A stretch of DNA of 64,000 nucleotides from Rhizorhabdus wittichii RW1 (lineage in GTDB: Bacteria; Pseudomonadota; Alphaproteobacteria; Sphingomonadales; Sphingomonadaceae), in NCBI GenBank assembly GCA_000016765.1, contig CP000701.1, positions 158,758 to 222,757 on the forward strand. Reading direction: 5' to 3'. Made by a program: the position numbers and the translations under genes. This document shows positions 1-8,635 of this stretch, piece after piece. The first letter of the stretch is position 1. Each line of letters opens with the position of its first letter. The notes below the pieces were generated by a model. It was not told the origin of the DNA and did no database searches. It saw only the letters and a program-made list of their open reading frames with translations.

Positions 1-987
1 CACGACGGAATGGAATGTAGAACGGCGATAGGCCGAAATACTGGTCAACCCGATGGCGCCGACATCCTGATCGACGCGCAGGCTGGCACCGCCCGCATCC
101 AGGCTCTTGATCGACTGCGTGTTGTTGTTCGTGTCGAAGGGACCGGACGGCGGATTGGGATCATTGCGCGCGGGAGCGCCGGGGAACATGCGGGCTTCTG
201 GATAGCTGCCCCTTGTGCGTGCATAGTCCGCGCTGAAAGTCACCTTCGTACCATCGGCGGGAAGGAAGACCATCTTGCCGCGAAGCGCCAGATCGTCCCT
301 CACCGTATTGGCATCTTCGCCACGGGCGAAATTGTAACCGAAACCGTCCCCCTGATGCGCATAGCGCCCGGCAAGCGAAACACGGACCGTGTCGGAGCCA
401 CCGGCGATATAGGCGTCGGCAGAGACCGTGTCGTAATTACCGTAGCTGATCGCCCCGTTTCCGCTGAAACCGGGTTCGGGCTCGCGCGTCACGATCTGGA
501 TCAGTCCGCCGGTGGCGTTGCGTCCGAACAACGTCCCCTGCGGCCCCTTGAGCACCTCGATCCGCTCGATCCCGGTCAGCGAGAATATCGATGCGGGCGA
601 CGATGCCTGGTAGACACCGTCCACATACAGGGCCACGGTATTTTCAATGCCCGGACCGATGACGCTCGTGCCGATGCCACGAAGTCGGGGCAGCAGATAG
701 CCCGCCTGTGCCGGCATCTGCAGCGACGGCGTGACCGTGGAAAGATCCTGCGCAGTCAGGACGCCTGTCGCCTGCAGACGCGACGCCGACAGGGCGGTGA
801 TGGCGATCGGCACATTCTGAAGATTTTCGCCCCGGCGTTGCGCGGTGACGATGATCTCCTCGACCTGGGTGTCGGACGTTGCCTGTTCCTGTGGCGGCTC
901 GACCGCCTGCCCTTGTGCGAAGGACGGAGCGGCGTACATCGCGAGAGGCGCAGCCATCGTTGCGATACAATATTTATGATAGTTCAT
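1..987 (-). CDS. TonB-dependent receptor, N-terminal part (runs off the window)
   Basis: Outer-membrane active-transport receptor, probably importing an aromatic or siderophore-like ligand. The 329 visible residues start with a signal peptide ending near APSFAQG, followed by the TonB-box-like VEEIIVTAQRR and a plug domain with the typical RIEVLKGPQGTLFGRNATGG stretch near residues 146-166; beta-barrel strands follow. The start is at 987, preceded by GGAGAT. The barrel's C-terminal part lies outside the window. It sits upstream in the same direction as nothing visible, but neighbours the aldehyde dehydrogenase and decarboxylase genes on the same strand, so it may serve their substrate; that link is inferred. 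Family assignment is secure, ligand unknown. Confidence 0.93.
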   Translation of the reverse strand, partial: MNYHKYCIATMAAPLAMYAAPSFAQGQAVEPPQEQATSDTQVEEIIVTAQRRGENLQNVPIAITALSASRLQATGVLTAQDLSTVTPSLQMPAQAGYLLPRLRGIGTSVIGPGIENTVALYVDGVYQASSPASIFSLTGIERIEVLKGPQGTLFGRNATGGLIQIVTREPEPGFSGNGAISYGNYDTVSADAYIAGGSDTVRVSLAGRYAHQGDGFGYNFARGEDANTVRDDLALRGKMVFLPADGTKVTFSADYARTRGSYPEARMFPGAPARNDPNPPSGPFDTNNNTQSIKSLDAGGASLRVDQDVGAIGLTSISAYRRSTFHSVV

Positions 988-1038
988 GACATCTCCTGAT
1001 AGACGCGTTTGCCGCGCTCGGGATTGGTTTGCGGGCTG

Positions 1039-2478
1039 TCAGAAAGGGTATTGCCCTGGCTCGAGTCCGATTGTGATGAGCCGTAGCTCGGTGAATTCGG
1101 CAATCCCCGCCTTGCCGCCAAACCGGCCGTAGCCAGAGGACTTCATGCCGCCGAAGGGGAATTGGGCCTCGTCGTGAATGGTCGGGCCGTTGATGTGACA
1201 GATGCCGCTCTGGACCTGCGCCGCCAGGCGCAGCCCCCGTCCGATGTCGCGCGTGTAAATGGCGGCGGACAGACCATATTCGGTATCGTTGGCGACGCGC
1301 AGCGCCTCCGCTTCGCCCTTCACGCGGACAATTGTCGTGACCGGCCCGAAGCATTCCTCGTGATAGATCGCCATGTCCGGCGTTACGCGATCGACGAAGG
1401 CGGCGGAAAGATAGTTGCCTTGCGCGGGGGCGACCTCGTGCAGGACGGCACCTTTGGCGGTCGCATCCGCGACAATGCGTGACACGGTGGTCGTCGCGGA
1501 CGGATCGACGAGCGAGCCCAGCGCGACGGGACCGCCGCGTGGATCGGCAGCCGTGAGGCCCGCGATCCGCGCCTTGAACTTGTCGACAAAGGCGTCGGCG
1601 ATCGACTCGTCAACGACCACCCGCTCGGTCGCCATGCAGACTTGTCCCGAATTCATGTACGCACCAAATGTCGCCGCAGAGGCGGCTTCGTCCAGATCGG
1701 CATCGTCCAGGATGATGAGTGGCGATTTGCCGCCCAGTTCCAGCAGCACCGGCTTCATCTGCTCGGCGCAGAGTTTGGCGATGATCTTTCCGGTTCGCGT
1801 CGATCCGGTGAAATTGACCCGGCGAATGGCGGGATGCGCGATCAGCGCGCCGACAACATCGGGCGCATCGGCTGGCGCGTTGTTGACGAGGATCAGGACA
1901 TCCTCCGGCACACCAGCCTCGTGCATGGTTTCGATCAGCATTTCATGCGTGCGCGGGCAGAGCTCCGAAGCCTTGACGATCACGGCGTTGCCACAAGCAA
2001 GCGCCATGGCGAAGGACCTAACGCCCAGGATGATCGGCGCGTTCCAGGGCGCGAAGCCCAGAACCACGCCGACCGGCGTCCTGATCGTCATCGCCAACAT
2101 GCCAGGCTTGTCAGACGGAATCGTTTCCCCGCCGACCTGAGTCGTCATCGCCGCCGCCTCGCGCAGAGTGCCACAACCGTGGGCAATATCGAAATTGGCC
2201 CAGGGCGCACCCGCGCCGACCTCGCTGGTCTCCGTCTCCATGATGCTTGGCCCGCGCTCGGCCAGCAGGTCTGCCGCGCGCATGAGAATATTGCGGCGCG
2301 CGTTCGGTCCCAGCGCGGCCCATGCGGGCTGCGCGGCGCTCGCGCGGTCGCAGGCCGCGGTCGCGTCGGCAACCGTCATCGCGCAGCCCTGGCTCACTGT
2401 CTGGCCGGTAAGCGGGCTGGCCCGATCGAATGTGGCCGCCAGGCTGCCGGTCGGCTTTATCAGGGTTTCTGTATTCAT
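1039..2478 (-). CDS. NAD(P)-dependent aldehyde dehydrogenase (benzaldehyde/vanillin/salicylaldehyde type)
   Basis: Oxidises an aromatic aldehyde to the acid. The 479-residue protein is full length for the family and shows the general-base glutamate in LLELGGKSP (near residue 247), the nucleophilic cysteine in NSGQVCMATERV (near 281) and the cofactor-site FTGSTRTG. I chose the ATG at 2478 because GGGAGAG lies at proper spacing from it, while the upstream ATG at 2484 overlaps that site. It follows the benzoylformate-decarboxylase-like gene by about 30 bp on the same strand, so benzaldehyde made by the decarboxylase is the obvious substrate (inference). Salicylaldehyde or vanillin dehydrogenase remains possible from sequence alone. 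Confidence 0.9.
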   Translation of the reverse strand: MNTETLIKPTGSLAATFDRASPLTGQTVSQGCAMTVADATAACDRASAAQPAWAALGPNARRNILMRAADLLAERGPSIMETETSEVGAGAPWANFDIAHGCGTLREAAAMTTQVGGETIPSDKPGMLAMTIRTPVGVVLGFAPWNAPIILGVRSFAMALACGNAVIVKASELCPRTHEMLIETMHEAGVPEDVLILVNNAPADAPDVVGALIAHPAIRRVNFTGSTRTGKIIAKLCAEQMKPVLLELGGKSPLIILDDADLDEAASAATFGAYMNSGQVCMATERVVVDESIADAFVDKFKARIAGLTAADPRGGPVALGSLVDPSATTTVSRIVADATAKGAVLHEVAPAQGNYLSAAFVDRVTPDMAIYHEECFGPVTTIVRVKGEAEALRVANDTEYGLSAAIYTRDIGRGLRLAAQVQSGICHINGPTIHDEAQFPFGGMKSSGYGRFGGKAGIAEFTELRLITIGLEPGQYPF

Positions 2479-2509
2479 AACCATCTCTCCCAGATACTTT
2501 TCTTACAGT

Positions 2510-4111
2510 TCAGGCGACCGAGACTTCGACAAGCGTCGGCCCTTTTGCCGCAAAGCTGGCGAGCAGTGCTCCGTCGATATCCTCAAGCGACCCAGCGGCG
2601 AAGCTTTCGACGCCGTAGCCTCGTGCGAGCGCGCAGAAATCGATGTCGGGCAATTCCGTACCGACGGTGCGGTCCAGCCCGAAATGACGGCCGAAATGAT
2701 GCAGCGCCTCGTACCGCCGGTTCTTGACGATGACGAAGCTGATCGGCAGCTTCTGCTGCGCCGCCGTCCACAGCGCCTGGATCGAATAGGAACTGGAGCC
2801 GTCGCCGATCAGCGCGATGATCTTTTCGCCCGGACGCCCCATCGCCATGCCGACCGCCGCCGGCAAGCCATAGCCCAGCCCCCCGCTGGCCCCGGTGTAG
2901 AAGGTGTCGCGATCGATGATCGGCAGGCGCGCCTGCATCGCTCCGCGCGAACCGGGCGCCTCTTCCACGATCACGCTTCCCGCCGGGCGCAAGGCGGCCA
3001 GCCGCTCCATCAGATGGGCGTCGGTAAATGCGCCGCCCATATCGAGCGCCGGCGGCGCCGGGCGACGCGGCGGCGCGGATCGCGCGGCTGGTTCCGGTCC
3101 CGCCAGCAACGCCGCGACCCCGACAGCGGTGTCGGTGACGATCGACGTGCCGACCGGCGCCCAGCTTGCCGCGACCGGGTCATTGACCAGCTGGATCATA
3201 TGAGCGCCTTCAGGAATATGCGGGCCCTCTCCATCGACATGGTAGGTGGAAAGTGGCCCGCCCAGCGTGAGAATGAAGTCGGTCTCACCAAGGCGGGCGA
3301 CGATTGCCGCGCGGTCGCCGGGCAGGAAGCCCGCGAACAGCGGATGGTCCTCTGGAAAATTGTTGCGACCGCAGAGAGGGGCGACCCATACAGGCGCCTG
3401 GTGGCGCTCGGCCAGGGTGATCACACCATCCCATGCGCCGTCACGCGCCACACCACCGTTCACAACGATCGTGGGCTTTTTGGCTGCTGCCATCGCACGG
3501 GCAGCCTCGGCAAGGACCGCAGGGTCGCCCGCATAGCGCGCATGGACATCCCGCGTGGCCAGGGGCGGACAGGGGCGGTCCCAGTCATCGACCGGAATCG
3601 AAACGAAAGTCGGACCATAAGGCGGCTGCATGGCCACATAATAAGCGCGCGCGATGGCAGCAGGGACGTCTTCGGCGCGGGCGGGCTCACAGCTCCACTT
3701 TACATAGGGCCGGGGAAACTCCGTCGCCCGTTCGGCGAACAGGAACGGTTCGTAAGGCAGAATGGACCGTGATTGCTGCCCGGCGGTGACCACCAGAGGC
3801 GTCTGATTGCGATAGCTGGTGAACAGGTTGCCCAGTGCGTGGCCCAAGCCCGCGGCAGAGTGCAGATTGATGAACGCCGCATTGCCTGTGGCCAGCGCAT
3901 AGCCATCCGCCACGCCCAATACGACCGATTCCTGAAGCGCGAGTACATAACGGAAATCATCGGGGAAATCACGGTACATCGGCAATTCGGTCGACCCCGG
4001 ATTGCCGAAGATTGTCGTCATTCCCAGCGACCGCATCAGGTCAAGCGTGACGTCGCGGACGGTTGATGCTGCTGGAGTCGAGGCAGTGTTCTGAATGAGT
4101 GAACTAGTCAT
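2510..4111 (-). CDS. mdlC: Benzoylformate decarboxylase-like ThDP enzyme
   Basis: Thiamine-diphosphate enzyme expected to convert a 2-oxo acid such as benzoylformate to the aldehyde and CO2. The 533 residues match the family length. Visible landmarks are GNPGSTELP with Ser40, the cofactor-activating glutamate in LALQES (Glu61), NLHSAAG with His84, and the Mg-ThDP motif starting GDGSSS near residue 436. These correspond to the active-site Ser, Glu and His known in Pseudomonas benzoylformate decarboxylase. It lies directly upstream of an aldehyde dehydrogenase and divergent from a FAD-linked hydroxyacid dehydrogenase, which together would make mandelate to benzoate. A different aromatic 2-oxo acid cannot be excluded. 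Confidence 0.82.
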   Translation of the reverse strand: MTSSLIQNTASTPAASTVRDVTLDLMRSLGMTTIFGNPGSTELPMYRDFPDDFRYVLALQESVVLGVADGYALATGNAAFINLHSAAGLGHALGNLFTSYRNQTPLVVTAGQQSRSILPYEPFLFAERATEFPRPYVKWSCEPARAEDVPAAIARAYYVAMQPPYGPTFVSIPVDDWDRPCPPLATRDVHARYAGDPAVLAEAARAMAAAKKPTIVVNGGVARDGAWDGVITLAERHQAPVWVAPLCGRNNFPEDHPLFAGFLPGDRAAIVARLGETDFILTLGGPLSTYHVDGEGPHIPEGAHMIQLVNDPVAASWAPVGTSIVTDTAVGVAALLAGPEPAARSAPPRRPAPPALDMGGAFTDAHLMERLAALRPAGSVIVEEAPGSRGAMQARLPIIDRDTFYTGASGGLGYGLPAAVGMAMGRPGEKIIALIGDGSSSYSIQALWTAAQQKLPISFVIVKNRRYEALHHFGRHFGLDRTVGTELPDIDFCALARGYGVESFAAGSLEDIDGALLASFAAKGPTLVEVSVA

Positions 4112-4395
4112 GCGTAATTACGTCCCCAACACAGGCATGATCCTGCCGACATGATTATGTTGCAGGAAATATGCTCGGCTGACCCGTACAAGGTCCAACG
4201 CGAAGTTTGGCAGCAGCCATACGCATCGCGCATGGCCATGCGCCAACCGTCGCGACATGCGGATACGGCATGAGGCTGGCCGAAATCCGCATTGGATCAA
4301 CACAGCGGCAGGATACAAATGATCTGCACACATTCAGGCCGTACGCCCCCGCATGAGGCGACGGCGTCAGAAGTACAGAGGAGGGATTTCAGGGG

Positions 4396-5808
4396 ATGGC
4401 CGACATCATCGAACTGCTGCGCGAACGACTTGGCGAAGCGTCCGTCACTTTGGCAGACGAGATTGAAAGCCGTCACATGAGTGACTGGCACGTCCCGGCT
4501 GAACCCGGCACCAAGCCGGTCGCGCTGGTACGCCCGCGCACACCCCAGGAAGTATCAGCGGTACTGGCTGCATGTACTGAAACCAGAACGCCGGTCGTGC
4601 CGCAAGGTGGGCTGACCGGGCTGGTCGGTGGTGCCACCGCGATCGATGGCGCGGTCCTGTTGTCGCTCGACCGGATGCGAGAGATCCTCGAACTCGACGC
4701 GACAGCCGGCACGATAACTGTCGAAGCCGGCGTTCCACTTCAGGCGATTCAGGAAGCCGCCGACGCGGTAGATCTCCTCTATCCGCTCGACATCGGATCG
4801 CGCGGCTCGTGCCTGATCGGCGGCAACGTGGCCACCAATGCTGGCGGCAACCGGGTGTTGCGCTACGGGATGACGCGCGATCTGGTATTGGGCATGGAAG
4901 TCGTTCTGGCCGACGGTACGATCGTGACGACGCTCAACAAGATGCTCAAGAACAACGTGGGCTACGACCTCAAGCAGTTCTTCATCGGCAGCGAAGGAAC
5001 TCTGGGCGTTGTTACCAAAGTCGTGCTGCGACTGTTCCCCAAGCCGCGCTCCACGGCGACCGCCCTGTGCGCGTTCGACGATTTCGACAACGTCTACGCC
5101 TTTCTGCGCCGGATGCGGGCGGGCTTGGCTGACACGATGTCGAGCTTCGAAGTGATGTGGCCGAGCTTTTTCGAAGCGGCGCTGGACAAAGGCAACCATC
5201 GCCGCCCCTTCGCCGGTCAACACGCCGCTTATGTCCTGCTGGAAATGATGGGCACCGATCCTGAGCAGGACGGCGAGCATTTCGAGGCCGTGATCGGTTC
5301 GGCCATTGAGGCGGGCGAGGTGAGTGACGTGGTTTTGGCACAATCGATCGGCGAAGCCGACCGCTTCTGGGCAATCCGCGATATGTCGGGTGAACTGGAC
5401 GGCGCTTTGGCGCCGCTCGTTGCGTTCGACATCAGCATCGAGACCGGAAGGATCGCGGCCTTTCTCGACGAGTGCGAACGCCGATGCCGCGAGCGCTGGT
5501 CGTCGGCGCGGATGTACAATTTCGGCCATCTGGCTGACAGCAACATTCACATGTTCGTCACGGTCGAGGAACGTCCGTTTCCCGAACACGAGATCGAACA
5601 GGTCATCTACGAATGCACGCAAGACTGGGGTGGATCGATCTCGGCAGAGATCGGCATCGGACTGCTCAAGCGGCCCTATCTCGCCTATTCGCGAAGCGAG
5701 GCAGAAATTGCGCTGATGCGGCGGGTGAAGTCGGCGCTTGATCCCCTGAACATCCTCAACCCTACCAAGGTCTTTGAACCGCTGGACATCAAACTCGCGG
5801 CAGAATGA
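4396..5808 (+). CDS. FAD-linked 2-hydroxyacid dehydrogenase (GlcD / D-lactate / D-2-hydroxyglutarate type)
   Basis: Flavoprotein of the VAO/FAD-binding-4 fold that oxidises a D-2-hydroxy acid; in this context a D-mandelate dehydrogenase role is plausible. The 470 residues show the FAD-binding PVVPQGGLTGLVGG early on, the metal-binding FGHLADSNIH (His378 and His385) and the C-terminal SAEIGIGLLKRPYL. The last motif is odd: the family normally has SAEHG, with His as the catalytic base, but codon 419 is ATC (Ile). The start at 4396 has GGAGGG upstream. The gene is divergent from the decarboxylase across 284 bp that should hold both promoters. Family is certain; substrate is inferred, and full activity is uncertain because of the missing His. 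Confidence 0.82.
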   Translation: MADIIELLRERLGEASVTLADEIESRHMSDWHVPAEPGTKPVALVRPRTPQEVSAVLAACTETRTPVVPQGGLTGLVGGATAIDGAVLLSLDRMREILELDATAGTITVEAGVPLQAIQEAADAVDLLYPLDIGSRGSCLIGGNVATNAGGNRVLRYGMTRDLVLGMEVVLADGTIVTTLNKMLKNNVGYDLKQFFIGSEGTLGVVTKVVLRLFPKPRSTATALCAFDDFDNVYAFLRRMRAGLADTMSSFEVMWPSFFEAALDKGNHRRPFAGQHAAYVLLEMMGTDPEQDGEHFEAVIGSAIEAGEVSDVVLAQSIGEADRFWAIRDMSGELDGALAPLVAFDISIETGRIAAFLDECERRCRERWSSARMYNFGHLADSNIHMFVTVEERPFPEHEIEQVIYECTQDWGGSISAEIGIGLLKRPYLAYSRSEAEIALMRRVKSALDPLNILNPTKVFEPLDIKLAAE

Positions 5809-5821
5809 GAAGGCAAAAACG

Positions 5822-6643
5822 ATGACGAGTGCCAGCAGCCAATCCCCTTCGCCGATGCAGCGCATCTGGAGCTTGGGCGATTATCACCGCATCGCGGTCG
5901 AGCATCAGATCGTCAGCGAACTACTGGTTGCGAATATGGACGTGCGCGCAAACCAGCAGGTCCTCGACATCGCTTGCGGAACCGGTAACAGCGCGATCGC
6001 CGCCGCCCGCCGTCGCGCTGTCGTCACCGGCATCGACATCGCCCCTCCGCTGCTGGAGCGGGCGCGTCTGCGCAGCGAGGCTGAGGGTCTGGATTCGATC
6101 ACCTACGATCATGGCGACGCCATTCAGGGCCTTCCCTACGACGATGGCCGCTTCGACGTCGTTCTCTCCACACTTGGGTTGAGCTTCTTCCCCGACCACC
6201 AGCAATCGATCGACGAATGCCTGCGCGTCCTGCGGCCCGGTGGAAAGATCGGCATCGTCGCCTGGGCCGAACCCAGCATGCCGACCGAATTCTATCATCT
6301 GGGCCGCGATAACAATGCGATACCCGAAGGTCGGCATATCAACCCTGCCTATTACATAACCCGCGGCCCCTATCTTGCGAATATCGTTGGCGATCGCGTC
6401 AGCGATGTCCGCATTCGACAGAGCAATTTCGAAGCCACTTATGCGACGATCGACGATTATCTTGATCTTGGGACGCAATTCCACGGCCCGACAATAGCCC
6501 GTTTCGCATCACTGCAAGACGATGCGCAGCGCGCTGAATACAGGCAGAAGCAGTACGAAATACTCGAGCGCTACAACCGCGCGGTGGACGGCACCTTTGC
6601 CCTCAGCTATGATTATACTGAGATAATTCTGGTCAAGCGCTAA
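5822..6643 (+). CDS. SAM-dependent methyltransferase, class I
   Basis: 273-residue methyltransferase with the SAM-binding motif VLDIACGTGNSA and the downstream acidic GIDIAPP, then FDVVLSTLGLSFF and LRVLRPGGKIGIV, the standard UbiE/COQ5-like order. I start it at 5822 (AGAAGG upstream) rather than at the in-frame ATG at 5774, which lies inside the preceding gene. It follows that gene by 13 bp and is probably co-transcribed. Its TAA stop is also the target duplication of the IS5 element that follows, so the gene itself is intact. Methyl acceptor unknown. Confidence 0.85.
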   Translation: MTSASSQSPSPMQRIWSLGDYHRIAVEHQIVSELLVANMDVRANQQVLDIACGTGNSAIAAARRRAVVTGIDIAPPLLERARLRSEAEGLDSITYDHGDAIQGLPYDDGRFDVVLSTLGLSFFPDHQQSIDECLRVLRPGGKIGIVAWAEPSMPTEFYHLGRDNNAIPEGRHINPAYYITRGPYLANIVGDRVSDVRIRQSNFEATYATIDDYLDLGTQFHGPTIARFASLQDDAQRAEYRQKQYEILERYNRAVDGTFALSYDYTEIILVKR

Positions 6644-7547
6644 GAGTCGGTTTCGAAACTCACGCTGATCGCGCCAGTCTGCGGATCATGAGCATGGCAG
6701 CGGCGGCGTAGAGGAATGCTGCGGCGGACTTGAGGGTTGCCTCGACGTCCTTGGCGAGACGGCGATTTCGGTTGATCCATGCGAAGAAGCGTTCAACGAC
6801 CCAGCGCCTTGGCAGGACGACGAAGCCGGTCTGCCCGGTGATTTTGCTGACGATTTCAACGGTGATGCTGGTAGCCTGCGTGACGCGCTCATGGTTGTAG
6901 CCGCCATCGGCCCAGACCTTCTCGATGAACGGGAACAGGCCGCGTGATATTTGCAGCACTGCACCACCGCCATCACGATCCTGGACATCGGCGGTGTGAG
7001 GTTCGACCAGCAGCGCCCTGCCATCGGTATCGACCAGGGCATGTCGCTTGCGCCCCTTGATCTTCTTGCCGGCGTCATAGCCCCGTGGGCCGCCGCTTTC
7101 CGTGGTCTTGACGCTCTGACTGTCGATAATGGCCGCGCTCGGGCTGGCCTCGCGCCCCGTCCGTTCGCGGTCGGTCATCACCAGAGCATGGTTCATTCGC
7201 TCGAACACTGCTTCGTCGCGCAACAGGGCAAACCAGCGGTAGACTGTCTGCCACGGAGGAAAGTCTTTCGGCAACAGTCGCCAGGCGATCCCGCCGCGCA
7301 GCACATAGAATATGGCGTTCACGATCTCGCGCATCGGCCATTCCCGCCGTCGCCCGGTCGAACGTGCCTCGGGCAGAAATGCGGCGATCAATCGCCACTC
7401 CGCATCACTCAAATCCGTCTGGTATCGCTTCGCCACGCGCGTATGCTGCGCGCGGGTGGCCGGGGTCCACATGCCTGTCTCCGAGATGTCTGCAAACTCC
7501 CGGAATCACATGAACCTCGGCCGCTCAACCCCTTTCGAAACGGCCTC
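6644..7547 (-). mobile_element. IS5-family insertion sequence, complete copy (IS5-a)
   Basis: 904-bp element with imperfect terminal inverted repeats, GAGTCGGTTTCGAAA at the left and the reverse complement of GAGGCCGTTTCGAAA at the right. It is flanked by TAA on both sides (6641-6643 and 7548-7550), a 3-bp target duplication as known for IS1031/ISL2-type members of the family. It encodes one transposase. A second, 5'-truncated copy with the same protein sequence lies at 50825-51582 in the opposite orientation. Confidence 0.9.
6660..7472 (-). CDS. tnpA: IS5-family transposase
   Basis: 270-residue DDE transposase. The N-terminus has the typical LSDAEWRLI and an IAWRLLPKDFPPWQTVYRWF helix; catalytic residues are visible as Asp in IIDSQSVKTTESGG, Asp in VWADGGYNHE and Glu in RWVVERFFAWINRNRRL. 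It fills the IS5-a element and looks intact. Confidence 0.95.
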   Translation of the reverse strand: MWTPATRAQHTRVAKRYQTDLSDAEWRLIAAFLPEARSTGRRREWPMREIVNAIFYVLRGGIAWRLLPKDFPPWQTVYRWFALLRDEAVFERMNHALVMTDRERTGREASPSAAIIDSQSVKTTESGGPRGYDAGKKIKGRKRHALVDTDGRALLVEPHTADVQDRDGGGAVLQISRGLFPFIEKVWADGGYNHERVTQATSITVEIVSKITGQTGFVVLPRRWVVERFFAWINRNRRLAKDVEATLKSAAAFLYAAAAMLMIRRLARSA

Positions 7548-7602
7548 TAAGCCGTGACAATGCAGTCAGTTGACGTTTGGCGCAGGGGTCGATTGGACTG
7601 AC

Positions 7603-8523
7603 ATGATTGATTTTTCCGAGCGGCGATTGCGCGCGTTCATGGAGGTGGTGGAAGCGCGCAGCATCGGCCGCGCCGCCATCGCCATGAACATGAGCCAGTC
7701 GGCGCTCAGCAGGCTGATACAAGCGCTGGAGGAGATGCATGGCATCGACCTCTTCCAGCGTTTGCCGACTGGGGTAGTATTGACTCCTGCTGGCGAGGCG
7801 CTGGTTCCTCACGCCCGCTTACTGCTGTTCGAGATGCGCCAGGCCAGCGATTCCTTGCAGGCAATTCGCGGCTTGAAGCGCGGTGTCGCGCGGGTCGGAG
7901 CGGTGGCTGCCATAACCCGTTCGATCTTGCCAGGTGCCGTACGCCGAATGCTGGACGAAACGCCCGGCCTGCTGGTTCAGGTGACCGACTCGCTCGATGA
8001 CCGGCTGGCCTCTGCCCTTACCGGCAATCAGATCGACCTGATGATCAGCGGCAAGGTCGAGTTGCAGGGCGAAATCCATCTGGTCGGCGAATGCCAGTTT
8101 GATGACACATACAGCATCATCTGCGCCAACGACCATGCGCTTGCCAAAGCTTCCACGGTCTCCATCGCGGATGTCCTGTCATTGCCTTGGGTGATGCCGC
8201 CGCTCGGCGCCACGCCGCGCGTCCTGTTTGAGGACATCGTCCGCCGCCTGGGCATGGAAATGCCGGCTGTCGATATAGAAAGCAGTTCGCCCAATGCGAT
8301 CGCATCGTTCGTCATCGGGACGGGCCGTCTCGGCTGGATGCCGACCCCGTTGTTCACCAACGAACTGAGCGCCGGAAGCGTACATCGAATCCGGATAGCG
8401 GAGTTCGAACTTGCACGGCGGTTTTTCATCTATCGTCGCGCCAAGGGATTGCTGCCGGCCCCTGCGCGCGAACTTGTGCGGCATCTTCCCATGGTCGGCC
8501 GAGATCAAATACAGCAGTCTTGA
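7603..8523 (+). CDS. LysR-family transcriptional regulator
   Basis: 306-residue DNA-binding regulator. The N-terminal winged helix-turn-helix is visible as RRLRAFMEVVEARSIGRAA followed by MSQSALSRLIQALEE, then the effector-binding domain. I start it at 7603 because the fold begins there; an upstream in-frame start at 7570 adds residues that do not look like the family. It is convergent with the EthD gene and separated from it by a hairpin at 8604-8630. Its target could be the catabolic operon to its right, but no adjacent divergent promoter is left, because IS5-a sits upstream. Inducer unknown. Confidence 0.9.
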   Translation: MIDFSERRLRAFMEVVEARSIGRAAIAMNMSQSALSRLIQALEEMHGIDLFQRLPTGVVLTPAGEALVPHARLLLFEMRQASDSLQAIRGLKRGVARVGAVAAITRSILPGAVRRMLDETPGLLVQVTDSLDDRLASALTGNQIDLMISGKVELQGEIHLVGECQFDDTYSIICANDHALAKASTVSIADVLSLPWVMPPLGATPRVLFEDIVRRLGMEMPAVDIESSSPNAIASFVIGTGRLGWMPTPLFTNELSAGSVHRIRIAEFELARRFFIYRRAKGLLPAPARELVRHLPMVGRDQIQQS

Positions 8524-8603
8524 TGCCTAGGCTGACCGGGGAGCCGGTTTCGATCAATGCAGTTAGTGATCGGCCGGCCCCTCGTCAGCGACCGGCTGAT
8601 CGG

Positions 8604-8630
8604 AACGGGGGCGCACGAAGCGCCTCCGTT
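8604..8630. terminator. Bidirectional hairpin between convergent genes
   Basis: Eleven-base arms AACGGGGGCGC and GCGCCTCCGTT (one G/T mismatch) around the loop ACGAA. It lies between the LysR stop and the EthD stop, so it probably ends both transcripts. There is no long T run on either side. Confidence 0.5.
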
Positions 8631-8635
8631 CGGGT

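Noticed and set aside
10..999. Long plus-strand open frame opposite the TonB receptor
   Set aside because: Low-complexity, Arg-rich translation with no family; it is the antisense shadow of a high-GC gene. The same applies to 2168-3772, 4555-5865 and 57075-58841.
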